The notes beneath the pieces are model-generated. The model made no database searches, was not told the origin of the DNA, and saw nothing but the letters and a program-made list of their open reading frames with translations. A DNA stretch of 64,000 bases from Naumovozyma dairenensis CBS 421 (taxonomy: Eukaryota > Ascomycota > Saccharomycetes > Saccharomycetales > Saccharomycetaceae): the NCBI RefSeq assembly GCF_000227115.2, contig NC_016484.1, forward strand, positions 1,074,464-1,138,463, given 5' to 3'. Made by a program: the position numbers and the translations under genes. Numbering within the stretch: the stretch's first letter is position 1; the number at the start of each line of letters is the position of its first letter. Shown piece by piece: positions 28,866-37,239 of this stretch.

Positions 28866-30011
28866 ATGGAACCGACAATGGATCAATTGCTTAATTCAGT
28901 CAATGAACATCAACAACAGCAACAACAACAACAACAACAACAACATCAAGCGCTTTCAGAACCTATATCACAGCAAGACCATGACCAAGACCAAGACCAA
29001 GACCAGTCGCAAGACCAACCGCCAGAGCAAGGGCAAGAACATGGACTTGACCATGAGCAAGGCCCATTAATAACTGTGGACCCTGCATCAACCTATCATA
29101 AGCCATCGCATGAACCTCAACGTCTTCATTTGGTGTTTCCTACCACTAGTAACAATAAAAAACTCAGTTTAAAGAGCCTTTCGAAATTTGTTATGGCAGA
29201 ACGTAACGATTCCTTTAATTATTACTGTCAATTTTATGATGCTAAAAAGCAACAAACCTGTAACCAAGTACTTGAATTTCAAACAAAACAATCAAGAACA
29301 AGTCATCAAGCTGACAAATGTACAAGACATCTTCTTGAAGAACATAATTATATTCCAGATCCAATGACCATTCTATATCAAATGGATCACTCCTCTACAG
29401 TTTTCCAAAATGCATACCCAAATGACACTTTCCAAAAGATTCAACAAAACTTTGAAATGACTGCACCATCATATCCTAAACAATTTAGCGATTCATTTAT
29501 TAGTTTTAAAAACGTTATGGTTCATAGTAAGATTCCAGCAACCATTTTGGAAAGCCCATTTTTCTTACATTTTGCCAAAAATTATATTTCTGGATATGAT
29601 TCCTCTTGGACAAGAAGAAATTATGTCCAATGCGTTACACATTCAAACATATTAGATGGTAGTGGGCATCTCGTAGATGATTTGACATCTTCTTCTTCCA
29701 TCAAGAAAAATAAAATTAAGAAACCTACAAGTAATACTGAGAGTACTAACTCGTTGAAAAATAAATCAAAAAGGAAACAGAGGAAACCACCATTACAATC
29801 ACCTCAAATTGAACAACAAAGACTTTCTTTACAACAACAATTACAACAACAATTGCAAATACAACAACAAACACAAGAATTGGAACAACATCAACAACAT
29901 TTCCAACAATTACAATTACTACCCCAACCCACCCACACACCTTCACAACAACAACAAACACAACAGCATTTACAGAACCTACAAAATTTGCCATTACAGA
30001 ATCAAAGGTAA
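28866..30011 (+). CDS. BED zinc-finger protein, hAT-transposase-derived, short
   Basis: A 381-residue protein. The N-terminus is poly-Gln and Asp-Gln repeats (residues 16-70). Residues 100-160 have the layout of a BED finger (YYCQFYDAKKQQTCNQVLEF, then CTRHLLEEHN) after the block SLKSLSKFVMAERND. Residues 190-260 (HSKIPATILESPFFLHFAKN) resemble the helix after the BED finger in hAT transposases and in the domesticated yeast family Vid22/Env11/YGR071C. The rest is Lys-rich and then Gln/Leu-rich, and the RNase H core and dimerisation domain of full-length relatives are missing. It could be a domesticated DNA-binding protein or a truncated gene. It is not at this position in S. cerevisiae and sits directly beside the right inverted-repeat arm. 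The hAT origin is my reading of pattern, not a database hit. Confidence 0.7.
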   Translation: MEPTMDQLLNSVNEHQQQQQQQQQQQHQALSEPISQQDHDQDQDQDQSQDQPPEQGQEHGLDHEQGPLITVDPASTYHKPSHEPQRLHLVFPTTSNNKKLSLKSLSKFVMAERNDSFNYYCQFYDAKKQQTCNQVLEFQTKQSRTSHQADKCTRHLLEEHNYIPDPMTILYQMDHSSTVFQNAYPNDTFQKIQQNFEMTAPSYPKQFSDSFISFKNVMVHSKIPATILESPFFLHFAKNYISGYDSSWTRRNYVQCVTHSNILDGSGHLVDDLTSSSSIKKNKIKKPTSNTESTNSLKNKSKRKQRKPPLQSPQIEQQRLSLQQQLQQQLQIQQQTQELEQHQQHFQQLQLLPQPTHTPSQQQQTQQHLQNLQNLPLQNQR

Positions 30012-30085
30012 TAGTAATAAAAAAAAAAAAAAGAATCCAAATTTTATTGTATTATTTATGCAGGTATCCAGGTACTGATCCGTTA

Positions 30086-30224
30086 TTTACTTTTGCTTTG
30101 ATCTAATCTAATTCTATATTCTTTATATATTCTAATATAATATAATATGGTATAATATGAGATAATATAATATGATATAATATAACATGATATAATATAA
30201 TATTATTAAGAAATAATTTCCTAG
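30086..30224 (+). repeat. Third partial copy of an inverted-repeat-arm segment
   Basis: TTACTTTTGCTTTGATCTAA, then a stretch with CTTTATATATTC, then ATTATTAAGAAATAATTTCC reproduce in order the segment at about 2276-2360 of the left arm (inverted there) and, less exactly, 32380-32495 of the right arm. Between these anchors this copy has an expanded ATAATAT microsatellite. It stands alone, 310 bases outside the right arm. Confidence 0.75.
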
Positions 30225-30535
30225 TGGATGGTTGCCTTTTCTGTAGATCCTCTTTTAGTTGGTCAAGAGTCCTCAGAAGCTACTTTTTTCCTTTATCTTT
30301 TGAAAAAAATTCACCGATCTTGGCCATTACTGTTGGTCTCGTTACAATTTTTAGGGAAAATGCTAACAAAGCCTGTTACTCCATTAAAAGTTTATGAACT
30401 TGTCCCAGAACATGTCTAACAACATGATGTGATGTGATGTGCTATTAACTTATGAGTAATAAACGAGGAAGTTTTCTTCTATATATGGTTTACATAAGTA
30501 CATATTTTTTTTCACCTATAACAGGGAAAGGAGCA
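30225..30535. other. Intergenic region between third repeat copy and right arm
   Basis: A 63-codon open frame from ATG 30228 to 30419 lies here; it has a hydrophobic middle but no recognisable domain and may be chance. Nothing else is seen. Confidence 0.35.
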
Positions 30536-31206
30536 TACTGCCCCAAAGTAACGAGGAACCCCCAAATATAATTAGAACCAGGACAGAATGATGGAAACGA
30601 ACAAAAATTAAAATAATATAAAATAAACAAATTGATAAATGATAAGTGAATCATACTATAATAGCCCATCGAATGGAAATAAAGGAGGCCGGAAGGGAAA
30701 AATGCTTACAATGAAAAATAAAATTAAAAAAATGGTTAATAACTAAAGTAGCAATAACTGTGCTAGTCTAACACTACATATATTATACTAAATATTAAAT
30801 AGCGTACAATCGAATACTATCTTTTTTTTTAGTCAGTCGGATTGATTTGTCTTGCAAACGACAAAGCGATATATATTCTACGTATCGTAACGTAGTAACA
30901 AAAATAATGGTATTTATATTGAAAATAACAAACAGTAAGTACTCTATATTAAAACCCCTCTTATCTTCCAGAAAATCCAGCTCCTAGCCTTTATGGACTT
31001 AACAGACAGTATTGGCATACTATAGAACCCAAATGTGAAGCGATGAAAAAAAATTATATATAACATTTAACATTGATATCCATACATTGAAAACTTTCAC
31101 TAACTCGTAGATGTATACTGCATTTTACGTGCAAGTTAGCACGTTGCATTTAGAACAAACTTATAATAAAAAAGAACAGTGCTTGTTCTTGTGTCCTATA
31201 ACGTTT

Positions 31207-32001
31207 TCACACGATATTCCCACTTGTCTCAATGACATTTTGTCTAGCTGTTCCAACAGTGGGAGTACCCAGGGAATTTTCAATTTCTGCATAAGCTGCA
31301 GGATATTCCTCTGCCCAATATTTATCAATCGTTTCCTTAAACACTCGGAAAGCTACCACTTTATATTTTCCGAGTTCTGAGCCATCATCAATTAGGCGCC
31401 TCTGTCTGGTATTTTTGTTTCTGCACTGTTTATCTAATGGTTCGAACACATATTTTCTAAACCACCAATAAGTCTCAGAACCATCGTAAAAGAAATATGG
31501 AGTGTTATGAGCCCCTTCTGAATAAAGATATTCATTCATATGACATGCAATGATGTCCCAACTTGATGACGATCCGTTTGGTTTGCATTCAATAACATCT
31601 AACAAAAGCTTTATTTGGTTATGGGAGTTTAATTTTTCTATTTTCATATTCAGTTCTGAATTGAATACAAATAGGAATAAAGAAACAAACAATATAATGA
31701 ATATTGAAAGGCAACCAAAAACTACAATCGTAAACATCCTTAAACAGGCAAAGGTGAAGGTAAGAACGATCAACAACATAATGAGAACGGCGGAACCTTC
31801 ACCTTTGAGCTGGTGTATGTATTCATAGAATAAGTAAGTTATCCAAAATGAAAATCGATCCCTTGGAACCACGGAAGCTCTCACAGAATCGTTATATAAG
31901 AAAGATTGTTCCTCGCTAGGTTTACTCATCTTCGTTTTATTTCCCGAAGATTCAATACTCCTCAAAGTATTGTTTGGTTCTTGTTCTCCATTTAACTGCA
32001 T
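31207..32001 (-). CDS. DUP-family (DUP240/COS-like) membrane protein
   Basis: A 264-residue intact protein. The N-terminal 60 residues are soluble. Two adjacent hydrophobic helices (about 70-87 and 89-113) follow, then the DUP domain: WDIIACHMNEYLYSEGAHNT, PYFFYDGSET and, near the end, TIDKYWAEEYP. This layout is that of the S. cerevisiae DUP240 (Mst27/28 and relatives) and DUP380 (Cos) families, which act in COPI/COPII vesicle traffic and in ubiquitin-dependent cargo sorting to the vacuole. The exact role here is unknown. Its inverted duplicate at 2734 is frameshifted. The two copies agree nearly completely at both ends but not in the membrane helices. There is no such gene at the AGE1-SNA2 interval of S. 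cerevisiae. Confidence 0.85.
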   Translation of the reverse strand: MQLNGEQEPNNTLRSIESSGNKTKMSKPSEEQSFLYNDSVRASVVPRDRFSFWITYLFYEYIHQLKGEGSAVLIMLLIVLTFTFACLRMFTIVVFGCLSIFIILFVSLFLFVFNSELNMKIEKLNSHNQIKLLLDVIECKPNGSSSSWDIIACHMNEYLYSEGAHNTPYFFYDGSETYWWFRKYVFEPLDKQCRNKNTRQRRLIDDGSELGKYKVVAFRVFKETIDKYWAEEYPAAYAEIENSLGTPTVGTARQNVIETSGNIV

Positions 32002-32747
32002 GACTAGTTCAAAGAATTCTTAGTATACTTAGTTCGTAAACATAAATAAGCTCTTCTTGATAGTACAGAGTTATGTATTGACAACGTTCAGGTATAATAT
32101 GTAGATTACTTATTCTATATGAGAAGCATAAGACATAATACCTTGAATACCTAAAGAGTTCTAAGGTTGGTAACCGTTCTCTGAAGTAGTTTCAGTTGCT
32201 ATGTTACCATTAGAAGAGGTTCTTGCTTGAGAAGTTTGTCAAGTTCGGCGTGTCGCATCGCATCGCATCGCATACGCGTGTAATACACTTTGCTATGATG
32301 CTCGTTATACATACTTTGATCAGAATACAAATTACTAGTATTTAACTTATACTACCCCATTCTTAAGTCTGTTAACTTAAGTACGGTTTAGATCAACTAA
32401 ATCAATATATTCTAATATAATATAATATGATATAATATAATATAATATAATATAATGTAATGTAAAATTATTAAGAAATAATTCCCTAATTCAATTTCAT
32501 TGTTTGACTGTGCTGTAGTATTAAAATTCCTTACCTAAGCAGTTTATGGATAATTAGCAGGTATTTTAACGTGACTTTAAAAAGACTAATAATTATGGCG
32601 TTTATTGAAAGCCTCATAGAAAATAATGGAAAAAGAGGCGTCTCTTTTATAGCTACACAAACTCTCTAAATCAAATTAAATCAATTAGCATCGTAATTTC
32701 AGTTTATCTAAACCTACACAGGGTGCTTCCAGTTATTGTTATCTAAT

Positions 32748-33051
32748 GAGGTATAGGAATACACATCTAGTTTTTATCTTCTATTCCATTATTTTTGTAG
32801 ACCATAACACTAAGAAACAACAACAACAACTATTAAAAATATGAGTGAAAGGAATCAACAAAATAACGGGGATGGCCAAGATGGTGTCAGGTATGAAATG
32901 GAAACTATGAGTATAGCTCATGAACATAACATCGAAGCTGAAATTAATAATGAAGCTGAACACGATAATGAAGCTGATTTAATCTAATTGTCTATTTGAT
33001 TTGCTATTAAAATATTCATTATTTTATGTACCTTACATATTATTATATAAC
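32748..33051 (+). repeat. Nested cassette, copy 2
   Basis: Upstream flank (TATAGGAATACACATCTAG to the ATG at 32841) and downstream flank (AATCTAATTGTCTATTTGAT through AACAGAAGAT) match copy 1 in direct orientation, although the arms around them are inverted. The coding part is different and shorter. In this copy the upstream end abuts the arm sequence TTATCTAATGAG directly, with no gap. Confidence 0.75.
32841..32987 (+). CDS. 48-codon mini-ORF in cassette copy 2
   Basis: Starts MSERNQQNNGDGQDGVRYEM and continues with three imperfect repeats of an acidic NEAE/HDNEAD-type unit before TAA at 32985. The ATG has the same A-rich leader as the 112-residue gene at 1469, and the stop lies in the conserved 3' flank. 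It is hydrophilic and acidic, unlike the membrane protein of copy 1. It may be the remnant of a longer gene whose middle was lost, or a real small protein. Function unknown. Confidence 0.35.
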   Translation: MSERNQQNNGDGQDGVRYEMETMSIAHEHNIEAEINNEAEHDNEADLI

Positions 33052-33216
33052 AGAAGATATCAACTGGTTGGGCATCCTTGTGCCTCATTTTATACTGATA
33101 GGGTACCAGGTTTGGCTGAATTTGTGTCACTTTTTCTACCCAATTTTTTGTGTCACTTTTTTCCGCCGCAATTTTCAAATGAAAGTATGTAAAATACCAT
33201 ATGCATACATTCTAAT

Positions 33217-33569
33217 CAGGCCTGGGACGGATTTGGATTAATGGATTGAAAAAACAAGGATTGGGGGCAAAACTTTTGAAAAAAAAGTAGGGTAGAAATC
33301 AAATTTTATGGATTGAGAACAGGGTTGGTCTATTCTGGCCATGGATTGGGGCATGGATTGAAAAAAAAATTGAAAAATAGTAGTCGTATAATATGATTTT
33401 TATAGTATTTTCTTATAAATTACATAATAAAAAATGGATTGGATTAGGATAGACTTTGGGTTAGGATAGGATTAGGACTGGATTGACGATTTTCACTGGG
33501 GATTAAAAAAGGTAGGGTAGGCCCGAAATCCCTTAGGATAGACCAAAAATCCTATCCCTCCCAGGCCTG
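33217..33569. mobile_element. hAT-type MITE (353 bp) with 8-bp target-site duplication
   Basis: The element begins CAGGCCTGGGACGGAT and ends with the inverted TCCCAGGCCTG, giving perfect terminal inverted repeats of 11 bases, extended imperfectly (GGAT steps). It is flanked on both sides by ATTCTAAT (33209-33216 and 33570-33577), an exact 8-bp target-site duplication, the hallmark of hAT superfamily transposition; the CAG start is also typical. The interior has no ORF and many ATGGATTG/TAGGATAG subterminal repeats, as expected for transposase-binding sites. The homologous zone of the left arm (about 1270-1320) runs straight from TATGTCATATTATGG into TGGTATTTTAGGTACTTTC without the element: a paralogous empty site. 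Confidence 0.92.
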
Positions 33570-33577
33570 ATTCTAAT

Positions 33578-34511
33578 AGATATGACATACGGACTGTGGT
33601 CTGGGTGTCTGGGAAACTCCGATATTCCCTACTTACGTTAAGAGTAGTTCCCCAATTCAAACTACATAAATAGGTAATATAACAGATTAATAATAAATAA
33701 TAATAAATAACTCAAAGGGTTACGAGCAATTTAAAGTAATGTCACCAACATGGTTGCTTATATATATATATATATACGTTAGCTTATGACATACTCAGTG
33801 TCCAATATAATACAATACGATACAGAACCCTGCCTTATAAGTGGTAATGACACGTCCAGTGAACAAACGGAACCGAGTCGGCCCCGATGGTTGGCCCAAC
33901 CATCGATAACCAGTATGGAAAGACTTATAACAAACAGGCTTGGTTGGATACAGTGTAATAATGCTAACAAAAATAATGTAATGTAATGTAATTTAATGTA
34001 TAAGACTTCCGAGTAAATGCCGTCGAGGAAAACTATGTTTGTGTTTATACAAAAGAAGAAGGGTAAATGCTTTTGTCATATAGAAGAAGAGCAAAACAAA
34101 AGAGTAAAAATTAAGTATGTTGATAGAAATTATTCATTAAAAGTTATAAATTAGTACATATAGATAAATAGATAGATAGAGAGTTGGATAAGTAAGTAAG
34201 GTTAAAAATGGACTTAGAAAAATAAAAAGATCGAATAGTTCGGAGTAAAAAGAAATTGGAATAGAGAAATATTATTATTGTCTATTTGATTGTTTGATCG
34301 ATTGATTGTCTGGATTCGAATTAATTTATTAAGATTGCAATTCTTTTTTCTTCTTTGTTGCTTGCTTGTTTGCTTTTTTCTTTGGAAAGAGTTAAAGAAT
34401 CATTAAAAGAAAATAGAAACATGGGTATTAGAGAAGAATTTTAACAACCTTTCATTTGTTAAATAGAAAAAAATGGCAGCTGTTGTATATGAATTTAACT
34501 TATAATATAAC
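33578..34511. other. Intergenic region 3' of the YDR524C-B-like gene
   Basis: No gene supported. It includes GTGGTCTGGGTGTCTGGG (33596-33613), an (AT)n run at 33760-33775, a perfect 10+10-base inverted repeat at 33885-33905 (CGATGGTTGG / CCAACCATCG), AATGT repeats near 33976-33996 and GATA repeats near 34163-34178. A 66-codon open stretch at 33786 spans the palindrome and is not convincing. Confidence 0.5.
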
Positions 34512-34742
34512 TTAGAATAAGAAAGCGACACCAGCAGCTAAGGCAGCACCAAAGACACCTGCACCTAAAGAGTTAGTGGCAGCAGCACCAGTGGAGATAC
34601 CAGAAGAAGTTGTGGCGTTAGAACCATTGGTTCCATTGGTACCGTTTTGAACTGGAACAGTTGGAACGGTACCGTTGGTAGCATTTTGAGCTTGGACAAC
34701 AGCGATAGCAGCGACAATAGCGATGATACTCTTGAATTGCAT
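34512..34742 (-). CDS. Small GPI-type cell-surface protein, YDR524C-B/YCL048W-A-like
   Basis: A 76-residue protein with a signal peptide ([19 protein letters not shown]), a Thr/Asn/Gly-rich segment with several N-glycosylation sequons (NAT, NGT, NGS), and a hydrophobic C-terminus ([15 protein letters not shown]) after a small-residue stretch, as in GPI precursors. Size, layout and position between AGE1 and SNA2 match the uncharacterised S. cerevisiae pair YDR524C-B and YCL048W-A. Its codons are strongly biased (GGT, GCT, ACC, TTG) and the leader is long, which suggests high expression. It is likely a wall or membrane mannoprotein of unknown function. Confidence 0.85.
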   Translation of the reverse strand: MQFKSIIAIVAAIAVVQAQNATNGTVPTVPVQNGTNGTNGSNATTSSGISTGAAATNSLGAGVFGAALAAGVAFLF

Positions 34743-34746
34743 TATA

Positions 34747-34779
<33 letters not shown>

Positions 34780-35528
34780 GTGTGTTTGTTTATTATATTA
34801 CTTATTTGTTGAATACAAAGAAAAAATGTTCTTTAAAAAAGAACGAGATTACATAGAACGATAAACAAGACAAGAAACGAGTGTGTATTGTGTTACTTTT
34901 TTTCCATTATTCCAGCTGTCCTTTTTATATAATAGGCCCTATTATGTGGAAAAAAAGAACAATAAGGGTGTCCCAAAGGGGAAATTGATCCTCCAAAACT
35001 TAAAATTCCAAAAGGGGTTTGAAGCCAACGGTTCGGGAAATTCTCACAGTTTTTTGACAGCTTTAAAAAATTGTCGAGCGAAAAGATACAAAGGATATAT
35101 TAGCGTTATGTTACCTCTTAGCTAATTTTTTCAATTTTTTCAATTTTTTCAGTTTTTCTGAGAGACAACGCGACTGCGCATGTTAGAAGATTGTCAGAAA
35201 ACCCATACATTCCTTGTTGGCTGTGTGAAAAGGAGGAAAGAGGCAGGGAGGAGAGAAAGAGAGGGAGAATAAAAATAAACAAGCAATCAAATCATAAGGT
35301 ATTCTTTATTATATCGAAGTATCTCCACTTCCGTTGAGCCAAACTCGATTACGTTTATCATTCATTCATTATAAGGATGCTAATAATTTATATCTTTTCT
35401 TGCGTTTATTCTTTCTTTATGGAATGAATACTATATAGAAATATAGAAATTCGTTACCGACAACAGTAGCACGCACATCGTACATAAAGCAAGATCGTAA
35501 TAAGAATAAAATAATATTTTAGAGGACA
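34743..35528. other. Divergent promoter region with (ATTG)8
   Basis: 786 bases between the YDR524C-B-like gene and SNA2. Eight ATTG units (34747-34778) lie directly before the start of the wall-protein gene. TTTTTTCAATTTTTTCAATTT repeats occur near 35127-35150. An 80-codon open stretch at 34883 is not supported by any motif. Confidence 0.5.
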
Positions 35529-35786
35529 ATGCATGCACGTGATTGGTTTTTAGTTTTCATTGCCATTTTTGTTCCACCATTAGCTGTTTGGGTTAAAAGA
35601 GGTATATGTTCAAAAGATTTCTTAATTAATTTAATTCTATTCTTATTAGGGTTCTTCCCCGGGTTAATTCATGCCTTATACGTTATTAGTTGTCATCCTT
35701 ACGAAACTGATGGTAATCAAGGGTTGATTGGTTCTAGCCCTCCTCCACGTCCTCCTCAATCTGAAGGTTATGGTAGCATGGTATAA
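35529..35786 (+). CDS. SNA2: Sna2, Pmp3/UPF0057 family membrane protein
   Basis: An 85-residue two-helix membrane protein: helix 1 WFLVFIAIFVPPLAVWV and helix 2 FLINLILFLLGFFPGLIHALYVI, with the family motif PPLAVW(V/L)KRG between them. The S. cerevisiae homologue YDR525W-A (79 residues) reaches endosomes and vacuole through a tyrosine-type signal. The C-terminal tail here is Pro/Gly-rich and contains YGSMV at the end, a YxxPhi-like signal. It sits in the same order, YDR524C-B, SNA2, RBA50. Confidence 0.95.
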   Translation: MHARDWFLVFIAIFVPPLAVWVKRGICSKDFLINLILFLLGFFPGLIHALYVISCHPYETDGNQGLIGSSPPPRPPQSEGYGSMV

Positions 35787-37239
35787 CAAAAATCATAATA
35801 CGCTTGTATCCAATTACGTACAAGATCTAGTTAAAAGAAAACAAAGGGAAAAAACAAGAAAAAGGAAAAGAAAAAGTTTTATAAGGTACGTCTGTATATC
35901 GTAATTTCTTTTTATTTACGTATTATAATATCATATATTCATTAATATCACCAAGAATGTTTCTCAACAAAATATGAAACGTACGTATCGTTCATGCATG
36001 ATTAGACATTAACCATACACAATATATCAGTCATATTTTTCATATGACCATACGTACGTTCGTTCTGATCTGATCTGATCTCAGATATAGGGATATACGC
36101 AAATCATAGCATTCTTCCAAGGTCATCTTGATCTAAATATTTAGACCCTATTCATATACCTAATCCAAATATATTGAGTGCTGCATCTACATTGGTCTTA
36201 TGTTCCCTTTTGGTAACCATGAATTCTCTTTCCACCTAACAAATTGCCGTACCGTAACCATAGTGTAGATCAACATTTCCCTTTTAAGAACAATCTAACT
36301 TAACTCCGAGAATTTCCAACAATAGAAGAAGAAGAACAAGAAGGTGTGGCATAGGGACTAACCGACTTACTTACATTAATTGTGCTTTTATGTAAAGCAT
36401 ATTAGTCTATTCAATAATAATGTTAAATGCAAATTAGAGACATACAAGACATTGATCGTTTGATATTTCTGATAAATAAAAAGCAAAAGAGATTCATATT
36501 TTTGGGCACTTGACAAAGAAACTTTCTACGAAACATAGCAATAGGAAGAAGTTGAAATATTAGAAAAGTACTGTCACAAACTAGTACCAACCTAAGCTAA
36601 TACTGTGGGTACCTGTATACTAGGTCGAAAGTACAAATATAAATGCATATTATAGATATTGAAGATTTAGACCCAACTATCGCATGACTTTATAAAGGCA
36701 TAAATAAAAGCAAATTTATAAAAATATAATCTTTTTGCATATTTAAATACTTTTTGTATCCCCTTTTAAGTGTCCTTGGTATTCTGTTTCTGTACTATCT
36801 TAATAACCCTTTATTTAACTAGACTTCTTTTCTCACCTATTAAGGTGGCGCCATTTGTTTGTTTTCTCGTCATATAAAACCAACAAATAGTTATAATAAT
36901 TTGATGGTGATGGCCAAGTAATCAACTGCTTGTGTAGGGACTGTCGCTGAAGGGATAACGATGCCAAAGTAGTGAGAGAGTGTGCATGGTGGCTATACGG
37001 TGTGTAGGTACATAGGTACGTATGTAGTTATTGAAAAGTGATTAGTTTTCCGCGGCTTTGCAACTTTTTTCGGAATTTCAGTCGAAAAAAGAGAAACATT
37101 ACGTAGCGGTGAAAAATTAAATGTATGTAAAAGAAGAAGCTCATCAAGTTGACCCAAATGTGTGGTGTGTTAAAAGTCTCATTATAGACATCGCTACCGG
37201 AAGACGTTTTCAAAACGAGAATATAATCCAATAAATAAA
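35787..37239. other. 1.45-kb intergenic region SNA2-RBA50
   Basis: No protein gene is supported on either strand. TGATC repeats occur near 36065-36085, and GTACGT/ACGT steps are frequent. RNA genes without sequence hallmarks (for example box C/D or H/ACA snoRNAs) cannot be excluded by eye. Confidence 0.45.

Larger units (their letters stand above)
30536..33626. repeat. Right arm of the large inverted repeat
   Basis: Reverse complement of 1222-4180. It contains the SRO9 3'-flank homology (30536-30790), the intact DUP gene, its upstream region to 32745 (ending TTATCTAATGAG), then cassette copy 2, and an outer zone (33052-33626) interrupted by the MITE. Outside 33626 and before 30536 I see no further match to the left arm. 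Identity looks highest in the DUP N- and C-terminal coding parts and moderate elsewhere, with microsatellite expansions (CATCG at 32253-32274 and ATAAT near 32410-32460) only here. Confidence 0.85.

Noticed and set aside
30228..30419. 63-codon ORF between the third repeat copy and the right arm
   Set aside because: No domain, no homologous counterpart in the left arm, and it starts at the edge of an AT repeat; kept only as a note.
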